Origin: Flavobacteriaceae bacterium
GTDB taxonomy: Bacteria > Bacteroidota > Bacteroidia > Flavobacteriales > Flavobacteriaceae
NCBI GenBank assembly: GCA_030625995.1
Contig: DAOUPU010000018.1
Coordinates: 1-22,973 of the forward strand
Reading direction: 5' to 3'
DNA length: 22,973 nucleotides
This document shows, piece after piece, positions 6,484-14,277 of the stretch. Position 1 is the first letter of the stretch; each line of letters begins with the position of its first letter. Made by a program: the position numbers and the translations under genes. A model generated the notes under the pieces. The model was not told where the DNA came from. It searched no databases and was given only the letters and a program-made list of their open reading frames with translations.

Positions 6484-9177
6484 TTGGTTAATTTTTTTAC
6501 AAAAATACTATTTATAGCATTGTATACAAATTTAAGATACATAGTTTTATTCTTATTATTTTTTTGTTTCTATAATAATTCGAGTTATGCTCAGGTTGAT
6601 GAAAATAAAAAGGAAAAGAATATAAATTCTAAAATTGACAGCCTTAAAGTTGTAGATAGTAAGGATCTAAATATTAGCGAGATAGATACAATAATAAGTG
6701 ATAGCCTTAACAAACCCAAAGAATATTTAGACGATAACATTATACACAATGCCAAGGATTATATGTCCAATGATTTTGTAAATCAGAGAGCTACATTATA
6801 CAACGAGGCTGAATTATTCTACCAGGACATTGAAATTAGGGCAGGTGAAATAATTATTGATTATAAAAAGAACCTGGCCTACGCAAGAGGAATCATAGAT
6901 ACTGCCGGAGAATATATCCAAAGGCCCCAATTTAAGCAAGGAAATCAGGAATCAGAACAAGATTCATTGATTTATAATTTTAAGAATGAAAAGGCGATCA
7001 TATACAATTCCAAAACGGAACAACAAGGAATGATCATACTTGGTGAATTGACAAAAAAGGAAAATGATAGTACATTTTTTATTAATAAAGCAAGATTTAC
7101 CACTTCTGAAAAAGAAAATCCGGATTATTATATTTCAACGTCCAATATAAAGGTGGTCCCCAACAGTAAAATAGTGGGCGGATTTAGTAATTTAGTCGTT
7201 CAGGACGTTCCAACACCTCTGATCTTACCTTTCTTTTATGCTCCCATAACCCGTGGTAGGGCCTCCGGAATAATTTTACCTACATTTGGTGAAAATAGAG
7301 ATCAAGGATATTTTTTACAGAATGGTGGCTATTATTTTAATGTTAACGACTATATTGATCTGGCCGTGCTAGGAGATGTATATACCAATGGTAGCTGGGG
7401 TCTTAGATTAGAAACAAATTATGCCTTGCGATACAGGTTTTCAGGTGGTTTCAGCTTTCGTTATGAGAGTATAATTAATGGACAAAGAGGTCTTCCGGAT
7501 TACAGTAAAGCCAAAAACTTTTTTATTCGATGGAATCATAGCCAGTCTGCACAATCGAATCCAAATGCTCGATTTTCTGCATCAGTGAACTTTGGTAATT
7601 CTCAATTTTTTAGGGAATCCTTAAATGAATCCAGTTCACCTCTCTATCTGGTTAATACATTCAGCTCCTCAATCTCCTATTTTAAAAAGTTTGTCAATAC
7701 ACCATTCAGTATGAATGCCTCCTTGACCCATACACAAAATACGAACACTGATAGGATTGACATGAATTTACCTTCTTTCAATTTAAATATGGATAGAATT
7801 TATCCCTTTGCTCCAAAAGTTGGGAGTAAAAATAATGTATTTCAGAAAATTGGTGTAACGTATAGCATGGCGGCCCAAAATAGAATATCGAACGCGAGCG
7901 ATGATTTTTTTGGGAGTGATTTCTTTAATAATGCACGGTCGGGTATTAAGCATGATGTTGCATTAGGAACTAGTTTTAAGCTATTGAAGTACTTTACAGT
8001 TTCACCCAATGCATCCTATAAAGATGTTTGGTATTTCAAGACAATTGAAAAAAGATGGGACCCTGATGCAGGTGAAGTAGTTACGGATACGATAAATGGA
8101 TTTAAAACATTTAGAGAATATCAGACGAATGCATCTTTATCCACTACCTTCTATGGAACTTTTAATTTTAAAAAAGGAAAGCTGCAGGCAATTCGACATG
8201 TAGTAAGGCCATCTATTTCTTATGGCTACAGACCAGATTTTAGCACTTATTACGATGCATATCAAATCAGCCCGGACCCTGATGATCTTGGAGAATACAA
8301 TCCCTTTCAAGGTGGTATCTATGGTGGACCATCAAGTGGGCTAAACAATAATATTGGGATTTCACTTAATAATACGCTTGAGGCTAAGGTACAGTCAGAT
8401 GACCCTGATTCACAAGAGGATTCTAAAAAAGTCAATATATTGAATAACTTAAATTTTTCAACAAGCTATAATATAGCGTCAGATTCTCTTCGGTGGAGTC
8501 CACTCCAGATGACAACAGGAACACAATTACTTAAGAATAAATTGAATATAAACCTACGGGCCACTATGGACCCATATGCTATAAATTCGAATGGAACCAG
8601 AATTAATACTTACAACATCAATAATGGAGGAAGTTTATTCAGATTGACAGGAGCAAATCTGACTTCTAATTATTCAATTTCCAGTGATGAAATTGGGAAA
8701 AATAAAAAGCAAACGAAATCTACAAACAGAAACGAACCGGAGCCTGAAGACGATGATAGCATGTTCGGTAAAAATTTAGTGAACAGTGAAACAGATGTAA
8801 AAGTGGAGGAAAAGGTCAAAGAAACAAAAATTTACAAAACGGTTATGCCTTGGGACATCAGACTACAGTATTCACTAACTTATAGCAATCTGAGAGCTGA
8901 AAATACAATTTCTACCAATTCGCTTCAGCTTTCCGGAAATATTGAATTTTCACCGAAATGGAGGGTTGGTGTTTCTTCCGGATATGATTTTAGAGAAAAT
9001 GGAATAACCTACACACAATTGCGCTTTGAAAGAGATCTGGATAGTTGGAGGTTTAGTTTTAACTGGATACCCTTTGGTGATCGTGCTACTTATTATTTCT
9101 ATATCGGAATTAAATCTGCCATGTTGAGTGATTTGAAATATGATCAACGCCAAACCCCGGATAAAAGACTATTTTAA
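6484..9177 (+). CDS. lptD: LPS-assembly protein LptD (outer-membrane beta-barrel, Bacteroidota type)
   Basis: An 897-residue (or 885-residue) outer-membrane protein that inserts lipopolysaccharide into the outer leaflet. After a signal peptide ending at YAQ (residues 35-37) and a polar linker comes an OstA-like domain (~105-210: IEIRAGEIIIDY, then NFKNEKAIIYNSKTEQQG). The LptD signature VPTPLILPFFYAPITRGRASG follows at ~238-258, then a long barrel rich in alternating aromatic strands. The protein ends in Phe, as expected for a BAM substrate. Residues ~740-781 are an acidic, low-complexity insert. No ATG exists before the mature part. TTG at 6484 gives the longest form; TTG at 6520 (residue 13) gives a compact 24-residue signal peptide and fits the promoter better, so I prefer 6520. 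The mature protein has no cysteine. Confidence 0.9.
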   Translation: MVNFFTKILFIALYTNLRYIVLFLLFFCFYNNSSYAQVDENKKEKNINSKIDSLKVVDSKDLNISEIDTIISDSLNKPKEYLDDNIIHNAKDYMSNDFVNQRATLYNEAELFYQDIEIRAGEIIIDYKKNLAYARGIIDTAGEYIQRPQFKQGNQESEQDSLIYNFKNEKAIIYNSKTEQQGMIILGELTKKENDSTFFINKARFTTSEKENPDYYISTSNIKVVPNSKIVGGFSNLVVQDVPTPLILPFFYAPITRGRASGIILPTFGENRDQGYFLQNGGYYFNVNDYIDLAVLGDVYTNGSWGLRLETNYALRYRFSGGFSFRYESIINGQRGLPDYSKAKNFFIRWNHSQSAQSNPNARFSASVNFGNSQFFRESLNESSSPLYLVNTFSSSISYFKKFVNTPFSMNASLTHTQNTNTDRIDMNLPSFNLNMDRIYPFAPKVGSKNNVFQKIGVTYSMAAQNRISNASDDFFGSDFFNNARSGIKHDVALGTSFKLLKYFTVSPNASYKDVWYFKTIEKRWDPDAGEVVTDTINGFKTFREYQTNASLSTTFYGTFNFKKGKLQAIRHVVRPSISYGYRPDFSTYYDAYQISPDPDDLGEYNPFQGGIYGGPSSGLNNNIGISLNNTLEAKVQSDDPDSQEDSKKVNILNNLNFSTSYNIASDSLRWSPLQMTTGTQLLKNKLNINLRATMDPYAINSNGTRINTYNINNGGSLFRLTGANLTSNYSISSDEIGKNKKQTKSTNRNEPEPEDDDSMFGKNLVNSETDVKVEEKVKETKIYKTVMPWDIRLQYSLTYSNLRAENTISTNSLQLSGNIEFSPKWRVGVSSGYDFRENGITYTQLRFERDLDSWRFSFNWIPFGDRATYYFYIGIKSAMLSDLKYDQRQTPDKRLF

Positions 9178-9185
9178 ATTTAGTT

Positions 9186-9193
9186 TAACTTTG
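9186..9193 (+). promoter_or_regulatory. -7 promoter element (TAACTTTG) for ridA
   Basis: An exact TAnnTTTG match, followed by CC, in the 49-base gap after lptD. Transcription would start near 9198, leaving a leader of about 28 bases. So ridA may be transcribed separately from lptD. Confidence 0.5.
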
Positions 9194-9226
9194 CCTTAGT
9201 TGATGTTCTAAACATAATATTGTTGT

Positions 9227-9607
9227 ATGAAAAAAATTATCCAATCAAATGACGCACCTGAACCAATAGGCCCATATAGTCAGGCGGTTTTTATTAATGA
9301 CATGCTCTTTACATCAGGACAAATAGCCATGGATCCGGGATCAGGAAAATTGATACTTGATACTATTGTTTTGGAAACGAAACAAGTAATGGAGAATTTA
9401 AAGGCCGTTTTAACGAGTGCTGATATGACATTCGATAATGTTATTAAATCAACAATTTATATAACTGATATGGATGATTTTACAGCCATCAACAAAGTTT
9501 ATAGTGCTTATTTTAAAGACTCCATTGCACCGGCCAGAGAAACAGTTCAAGTTGCGAAATTGCCGAAAAATGTGCATATCGAAATTTCGGTCATTGCTTC
9601 TAGATAA
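9227..9607 (+). CDS. ridA: RidA family enamine/imine deaminase
   Basis: A 126-residue cytosolic protein of the usual RidA (YjgF/YER057c/UK114) length. RidA hydrolyses reactive 2-aminoacrylate and related enamine/imine products of PLP enzymes such as threonine and serine dehydratases, protecting other PLP enzymes. Active-site features are present: GPYSQA at 15-20 with Y17, FTSGQIA at 28-34 with S30, the substrate-carboxylate arginine R104 in APARE, and E119 in HIEI. The position two after the Arg, often Cys in RidA proper (RSCV), is Thr here (RETV), so it may belong to a related Rid subgroup. It has its own promoter element and is convergent with mgsA. Confidence 0.93.
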   Translation: MKKIIQSNDAPEPIGPYSQAVFINDMLFTSGQIAMDPGSGKLILDTIVLETKQVMENLKAVLTSADMTFDNVIKSTIYITDMDDFTAINKVYSAYFKDSIAPARETVQVAKLPKNVHIEISVIASR

Positions 9608-9700
9608 TTTGTTCAACGAATGTATGAAATAAAGAAATCTCAGGAGAAATGGTCAAATACAAATGACTCCGAGGTTAATAAAACCTGATCTTTAAAAATA

Positions 9701-10081
9701 TCAAAGAGCCTTAATTAGCAATTCAGCGGTTGAGGGGTTGGTAGCCAGTGGAACATCATAAACATCACATAATCTCATCAACATAAAAATATCCGGTTCA
9801 TGTGGATGTTTTTCCAGAGGGTCTCTAAAAAACAATACCATTTTTGTTTTGCCTTCTGCAACTCTTGCCGCAATTTGGGCATCACCTCCGTATGGTCCGG
9901 AAAGCAAAGTTTCAACATCAAATCCTGCTTTTACTGCTTTTGCACCTGTTGTTCCGGTTGCTATCAAATGAATATTCTTAGATTCCAATATAGCTTTATG
10001 TTCATTTAAGAACTGTACCATTTCGGCTTTTTTACCATCATGTGATATGATTGCGATTTCCATTCTAGATATTCGAGGCAT
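9701..10081 (-). CDS. mgsA: Methylglyoxal synthase
   Basis: Converts dihydroxyacetone phosphate to methylglyoxal and phosphate, bypassing lower glycolysis when phosphate is scarce or sugar phosphates accumulate. Conserved motifs are ISHDGKK (12-18), ATGTTG (41-46), SGPYGGDAQI (61-70) with catalytic D67, RDPLEKHPHEPD (86-97) with H94 and D97, and LATNPSTAE (112-120). The real start is probably residue 7 (ATG at 10061-10063, MEIAIISHDG), which matches the usual N-terminus and lies one base after the stop of the upstream kinase. The ATG at 10081 would overlap the kinase by 17 bases. From residue 7 the protein is 120 residues and lacks the short C-terminal extension found in some homologues. Confidence 0.95.
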   Translation of the reverse strand: MPRISRMEIAIISHDGKKAEMVQFLNEHKAILESKNIHLIATGTTGAKAVKAGFDVETLLSGPYGGDAQIAARVAEGKTKMVLFFRDPLEKHPHEPDIFMLMRLCDVYDVPLATNPSTAELLIKAL

Positions 10082-10913
10082 GCTGTTGTGCCAGAGTAAT
10101 TATAGGGTGGCGAATAATTTTTCCTAGTTTTAAATTATATTCACCCAAAACTTCTTCTATTTCATCACTTAAGAAATGAGCAATAGAACCAACAAAATAA
10201 ATAGGGATATTCTTACTTTCCTCAAATTGCAATATTTGATTTTCTGTAAATAATCTCAATCCTTTCTTGATAATATTTTGAGCATATTCACTTGATTTAT
10301 TCTCAATCAAAAATCTCCCTATATGAGCCAAATAGGTATTTGGATTGTTTCTTTTATACAGATTTTCCTTAATATCATCCGGACTTAAATCATATTCCTT
10401 CTTAAATTTTTCTGCCAGATCATGGGGCATTTTGTTATAGTAGTATTGTTTTAAGAGTTGTTTTCCATAATAATTACCACTGGCAAGATCCATAATAATA
10501 TAACCAAGTGAAATTATTTTTTGATGTGTGTTTTTACCATCATAATAACTGCAATTCGAGCCGGTTCCTAATATACAAACAATGCCAGGATCATTTGTTT
10601 GAAGAGATTTTACAGCGGCAATAGTATCTTCATGGATTTCTATCTCTGCCTTATCAAATATGCTCTTAAAAATAGTTTCCAAAAAGTTCCGGGCTGTCTG
10701 CGTACCACAACCTGCTCCGTAGAAAAAAATTTTTTCAACCTTGCTTTTATTGTTATAAAGATCCTTATTGGAAGTTATTCTTTCGAACAATACTTCTTTA
10801 GAAAATACGGCTGGATTCAGACCCGGTGTATCAATTTTAAAAAAGGTCTCTCCCCCGCTTTTCAAAGCTATCCAATTTGTTTTTGTGGAACCACTGTCTG
10901 CAACTAAAATCAT
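10065..10913 (-). CDS. BadF/BadG/BcrA/BcrD-type ATPase, probable N-acetylglucosamine kinase
   Basis: A 282-residue ASKHA-fold kinase. Phosphate-1 loop DSGSTKTNW is at 6-14, FFYGAGCG at 63-70, HEDTIAA with candidate catalytic Asp D96 at 94-100, phosphate-2 loop ILGTGSNC at 114-121, and FVGSIAHF near residue 245. This matches the BadF/NAGK family, whose bacterial members mostly phosphorylate GlcNAc or related amino sugars released from cell-wall turnover. The loop often written GDEGSG reads MDLASG here (141-146), so the acidic residue after Asp is absent. Substrate is inferred from family only. It lies 54 bases after aroQ and is immediately followed by mgsA, so a sugar-phosphate theme links kinase and mgsA. 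Confidence 0.85.
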   Translation of the reverse strand: MILVADSGSTKTNWIALKSGGETFFKIDTPGLNPAVFSKEVLFERITSNKDLYNNKSKVEKIFFYGAGCGTQTARNFLETIFKSIFDKAEIEIHEDTIAAVKSLQTNDPGIVCILGTGSNCSYYDGKNTHQKIISLGYIIMDLASGNYYGKQLLKQYYYNKMPHDLAEKFKKEYDLSPDDIKENLYKRNNPNTYLAHIGRFLIENKSSEYAQNIIKKGLRLFTENQILQFEESKNIPIYFVGSIAHFLSDEIEEVLGEYNLKLGKIIRHPIITLAQQHASNI

Positions 10914-10967
10914 ATCTTGTTATTTTTATGTAAAAGTAAAAAATTAATCTGGTTTAAATATCCTGAT

Positions 10968-11393
10968 TTAAATGGTATCGGTCAAAAAAGACTGAATAGC
11001 CAGATCATAACTATTCATGCCAAAACCAGCAATAATTCCCTTTGCATTTGGAGCTATATAGGATTGATGTCTGAATTTTTCCCGACTGTAAACATTAGAA
11101 ATATGCACCTCAATAACAGGCACTTGAATGGCTTTAATTGCATCTCCAATACCTACTGATGTATGTGTGTATGCTGCTGCATTTAATATAATTCCATCAT
11201 AAACATAGCCAACTTCCTGAATCTTATCAATTAGCTCTCCTTCTATATTCGATTGAAAATATTCTAATTCCAGGTCTGCATATTTTTCCCGAATCTTACT
11301 AAAAAAAGCTTCGAATGTAATATTGCCATAAACCGCAGGTTCTCTTTTCCCGAGTAAATTTAAATTTGGACCATTAATTATTATAATTTTCAT
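10968..11393 (-). CDS. aroQ: Type II 3-dehydroquinate dehydratase
   Basis: A 141-residue cytosolic shikimate-pathway enzyme that dehydrates 3-dehydroquinate to 3-dehydroshikimate, normally as a dodecamer. All hallmarks are present: NGPNLNLLG (7-15), R17, catalytic Y22 (VYG), QSNIEGELID (47-56), ILNAAAYTHTSV (69-80) with N71, EVHISN (95-100) with H97, and SREKFRHQS (103-111). The length is normal. It is the first gene of a three-gene unit with the sugar kinase and mgsA, and is divergent from xerD. Confidence 0.97.
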   Translation of the reverse strand: MKIIIINGPNLNLLGKREPAVYGNITFEAFFSKIREKYADLELEYFQSNIEGELIDKIQEVGYVYDGIILNAAAYTHTSVGIGDAIKAIQVPVIEVHISNVYSREKFRHQSYIAPNAKGIIAGFGMNSYDLAIQSFLTDTI

Positions 11394-11431
11394 GAAGAAG
11401 TAATTTAAGCTAAAAAATTAAGTTATTTTTT

Positions 11432-11439
11432 CAAAAATA
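11432..11439 (-). promoter_or_regulatory. -7 promoter element (TATTTTTG) for aroQ
   Basis: An exact TAnnTTTG match on the minus strand, about 38 bases before the aroQ ATG, in the 102-base gap shared with divergent xerD. I find no comparable element for xerD on the plus strand. Confidence 0.4.
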
Positions 11440-11495
11440 CTATAATTTTACAAAAACAGTCATCAAAAAGTCTTTGATTTAATTGTCGTATAAAT

Positions 11496-12398
11496 ATGCT
11501 TTGGAAGAACGCTTTACATGATTATAAGCACTACTTAAAAATTGAAAGAGGATTATCCCAAAATTCAATACTGGCTTATTGTAATGATGTTAAAAAATTA
11601 ATGCAGTATATAGAAGAATATAACATAATTAGTGACCCGATTAATATTGATGACAAAGTGATCCAACAATTTATTTATGATTCTGCTAAAAACATCAATG
11701 CAAGAAGTCAATCCAGACAAATATCAGGACTACGCAATTTTTTTGATTTTATGATTTTCGAAGATTATAGAAATAATAATCCAACTGAGTTGTTAGAATC
11801 TCCCAAAATTGGTCGGAAACTCCCTGATACCTTATCGGAAGAAGAAATAGAAGAAATAATTTCTCAAATAGATCTAAGCAAGCCGGAAGGAGAACGAAAC
11901 AGAGCGATGCTGGAGACACTATATAGTTGTGGATTGCGTGTTAGTGAGTTGGTTAACTTAAAAATATCTGACCTGTTTTTCGACGAAGGATTTATTCGTA
12001 TAATTGGAAAAGGCAATAAGGAAAGATTTGTACCGATCAACTTATATACTATAAAAATAATAAATATTTATAAAAAACAGGTAAGATCAAAGGTGAATAT
12101 CCAAAAAGGTTATGAAGATGTTATCTTTTTAAATAGAAGAGGAAGAAAGCTTACACGCAATATGATTTTTTTATTTTTAAAGGATTTGGTTGAAAAAGCC
12201 GGTATACACAAAAAAGTAAGTCCCCATACCTTTCGACATTCTTTTGCTACTCATCTGTTAGAAAATGGTGCCGATCTAAGAGCCATACAACAAATGTTAG
12301 GTCATGAAAGTATAACCACAACCGAGATCTATATGCATCTCGATAAGCGGTACTTAAAATCTATAGTAGAAAAATTTCATCCAAGAAAGAATGCATAA
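11496..12398 (+). CDS. xerD: Tyrosine recombinase XerD/XerC type
   Basis: A 300-residue site-specific recombinase that resolves chromosome dimers at dif. It has an N-terminal SAM-like core-binding domain (~5-90: YLKIERGLSQNSILAYCNDV) and a C-terminal catalytic domain. The full catalytic set is present: R148 (GLRVSEL), K172 (GKGNKER), H244 and R247 (HTFRHSFATHL), H270 (LGHESI) and nucleophile Y279 (TTEIYMHLD). The length and housekeeping neighbours argue for the chromosomal Xer protein rather than a mobile-element integrase. Bacteroidota usually carry more than one Xer gene, so XerD versus XerC is not fully settled. It is divergent from aroQ and ends in a good hairpin. Confidence 0.93.
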   Translation: MLWKNALHDYKHYLKIERGLSQNSILAYCNDVKKLMQYIEEYNIISDPINIDDKVIQQFIYDSAKNINARSQSRQISGLRNFFDFMIFEDYRNNNPTELLESPKIGRKLPDTLSEEEIEEIISQIDLSKPEGERNRAMLETLYSCGLRVSELVNLKISDLFFDEGFIRIIGKGNKERFVPINLYTIKIINIYKKQVRSKVNIQKGYEDVIFLNRRGRKLTRNMIFLFLKDLVEKAGIHKKVSPHTFRHSFATHLLENGADLRAIQQMLGHESITTTEIYMHLDKRYLKSIVEKFHPRKNA

Positions 12399-12430
12399 AG
12401 AAGAAAAATACCTTGAAAAACCAAATATTA

Positions 12431-12454
12431 TGTTAACGAAGTGTTAACGTTTTT
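12431..12454 (+). terminator. Rho-independent terminator of xerD
   Basis: GTTAAC (12432-12437) pairs with GTTAAC (12443-12448), plus a G-U pair that closes a three-base loop, followed by GTTTTTAATTT. It lies 33 bases past the xerD stop and at the end of the convergent ABC-F gene. Confidence 0.5.
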
Positions 12455-14078
12455 AATTTAAATACAGCTTTTTTCTAAGTTCTTTTATCTTATTATCTTC
12501 CAAATATTCATCGAAAGTCATGTATCGGTCAATGACACCTTTTGGAGTGATTTCAATAATTCTATTTGCCACAGTTTGTGCAAATTCATGATCGTGAGTA
12601 GAAAAAATAACAGTTCCTTTGAAATTTTTCAAAGAATTATTGAAAGCTTGAATCGATTCCAGATCCAAGTGATTTGTGGGTTCATCTATTAATAAGACAT
12701 TGGCTCTTTTCATCATCATTCGAGATAACATACATCTTACTTTTTCGCCACCCGATAGTACATTACTACTTTTTAGGGCCTCGTCTCCGCTAAATATCAT
12801 TTTGCCCAAAAAACCTCTTAGGTTGACCTCTTCTTTTTCTTCATCTGTCTTTGCATACTGTCTAAGCCAATCTACTAAATTCAAATTAGCCTTAAAATAG
12901 TCAGCATTTTCAATGGGCAAATATGCTTGTGTAGTGGTAACACCCCACTTATAATCACCTGTATCCGGACTATCTGAACCTGTAATTATCTCGTAAAAGG
13001 CAGTTGCAGCACGTGAAAATTTCGATAATAACATCACTTTATCTCCTTTGGCTAAATTAATATCGATGTCTTTAAAGATGATTTCACCATCTATAGACTT
13101 TGACAAATTTTCTACGTGTAGAATTTGATCTCCAGCTTGTCTTTCTTGTTCGAATATAATCGCTGGATATCTTCTGCTAGAGGGCTTTATATCTGCAATA
13201 TTTAATTTATCGATCATTTTTTTTCTACTCGTTGCCTGTTTAGATTTGGCAACATTTGCAGAAAATCGTCTAATGAATTCCTCTAATTCTTTCTTTTTAT
13301 CTTCTGCTTTTTTATTTTGTTGCGCTCTCTGTCTGGCCGCTAACTGACTGGATTCGTACCAAAAAGAGTAATTACCGGAATATTGATTCATTTTACCAAA
13401 ATCAATATCTGAAATATTTGTACAAACTGCATCTAAAAAATGTCGGTCATGCGAAACGACGATAACAGTATTTTCGAAATTCGCCAAAAAATGTTCTAAC
13501 CAGCCAATGGTCTCAAAATCAAGATCATTGGTAGGTTCATCCATAATCAATACATCCGGACTACCAAATAATGCCTGAGCAATTAATACTCTTACCTTGG
13601 CCTTACCATCCAGATCTTTCATCAAAACATAATGCATATCATCTTTGATCCCAACGGAAGATAATAAACTTGCCGCCTCACTTTCTGCCGTCCATCCGCC
13701 CATCTCCTCAAAATCAACTCCTAATTCCCCTGCTTTTACACCATCCTCTTCGGAAAAGTCGGGCTTTGCATAAATAGAATCCAGTTCTTTCTTTAGATCA
13801 AAAAGCGGCCTGTTTCCCATCAATACGGTCTCCAGAACATGAAATTCATCAAATGCGAAGTGATCTTGCGAAAGTACAGACATTCGCTTGCCTTTCTCCA
13901 AACTTACTGAACCGGAAGTTGGATCAATTTCCCCTGAAAGGATTTTTAAAAAGGTTGATTTACCCGACCCATTTGCTCCTATAATTCCATAACAATTTCC
14001 TTGAGTAAACTTGGTGTTTACTTCATCGAACAATACTCTTTTGCCAAATTGAACGGATAAATTTGATACTGTTAACAT
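12453..14078 (-). CDS. ABC-F family ATPase (ribosome-associated), one degenerate ATP site
   Basis: A 541-residue soluble protein with two ABC nucleotide-binding domains (NBDs) and no membrane part, as in ABC-F proteins that act at the ribosomal E site. NBD1: Walker A GANGSGKST (34-42), Walker B VLIMDE (176-181), H-loop H210. NBD2: signature LSGGE (441-445), Walker B VLLIDE (461-466), H-loop H495. Residues ~240-310 are the charged helical linker corresponding to the P-site tRNA interaction motif. The overall form resembles the YbiT subgroup. Two motifs are altered: the NBD1 signature reads LDGKAK (156-161) and NBD2 Walker A reads LSKFSRAAT (351-359) with no P-loop Gly or Lys. I recall similar altered motifs in Bacteroidota homologues. 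A resistance role is not indicated. Confidence 0.93.
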   Translation of the reverse strand: MLTVSNLSVQFGKRVLFDEVNTKFTQGNCYGIIGANGSGKSTFLKILSGEIDPTSGSVSLEKGKRMSVLSQDHFAFDEFHVLETVLMGNRPLFDLKKELDSIYAKPDFSEEDGVKAGELGVDFEEMGGWTAESEAASLLSSVGIKDDMHYVLMKDLDGKAKVRVLIAQALFGSPDVLIMDEPTNDLDFETIGWLEHFLANFENTVIVVSHDRHFLDAVCTNISDIDFGKMNQYSGNYSFWYESSQLAARQRAQQNKKAEDKKKELEEFIRRFSANVAKSKQATSRKKMIDKLNIADIKPSSRRYPAIIFEQERQAGDQILHVENLSKSIDGEIIFKDIDINLAKGDKVMLLSKFSRAATAFYEIITGSDSPDTGDYKWGVTTTQAYLPIENADYFKANLNLVDWLRQYAKTDEEKEEVNLRGFLGKMIFSGDEALKSSNVLSGGEKVRCMLSRMMMKRANVLLIDEPTNHLDLESIQAFNNSLKNFKGTVIFSTHDHEFAQTVANRIIEITPKGVIDRYMTFDEYLEDNKIKELRKKLYLN

Positions 14079-14098
14079 GCTTTAATTTTAAATTTTGG

Positions 14099-14106
14099 CA
14101 AAAATA
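14099..14106 (-). promoter_or_regulatory. -7 promoter element (TATTTTTG) for the ABC-F gene
   Basis: An exact TAnnTTTG match, followed by CC, 20 bases before the ABC-F ATG on the minus strand. It implies a very short leader. The rest of the 190-base gap to the divergent lipoprotein gene is AT-rich and holds no other clear feature except a weak plus-strand element at 14264-14271. Confidence 0.45.
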
Positions 14107-14263
14107 TAAAAAAGTGTTCATATAGAAGTGAAATCGTTCAAGTATATGCCAATAACATTCTGGATATTAATTATGTTAAAATATTTTTTTAAATGAGCAT
14201 ACTTTAACTTTTGTATATAAAACTTTTAACATCACATTAACAAGAGTAAAGAAGTCAACTCTA

Positions 14264-14271
14264 TACATTTG
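14264..14271 (+). promoter_or_regulatory. Possible -7 element (TACATTTG) just before the lipoprotein gene
   Basis: It matches TAnnTTTG but ends only six bases before the likely ATG at 14278, so it would give a leaderless transcript. A near match with one extra base (TAACTTTTG) at 14205-14213 is the alternative and would give a leader of about 60 bases. Confidence 0.22.
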
Positions 14272-14277
14272 TATATC

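Noticed and set aside
9671..9690. Small hairpin AGGTT-AATAA-AACCT between convergent ridA and mgsA as a terminator
   Set aside because: Only five pairs, and no T-run follows on either strand.
10917..11159. Plus-strand frame of 80 codons opposite aroQ
   Set aside because: It lies mostly within the antisense of aroQ and has no recognisable features.
11496..12398. Tyrosine recombinase as the integrase of a mobile element
   Set aside because: No attachment-site repeats, phage or plasmid genes nearby; its length and housekeeping neighbours fit the chromosomal Xer protein.
12453..14078. ABC-F gene as an antibiotic-resistance determinant
   Set aside because: Core-genome setting and YbiT-like form; nothing in the linker or neighbours points to ribosome protection against drugs.
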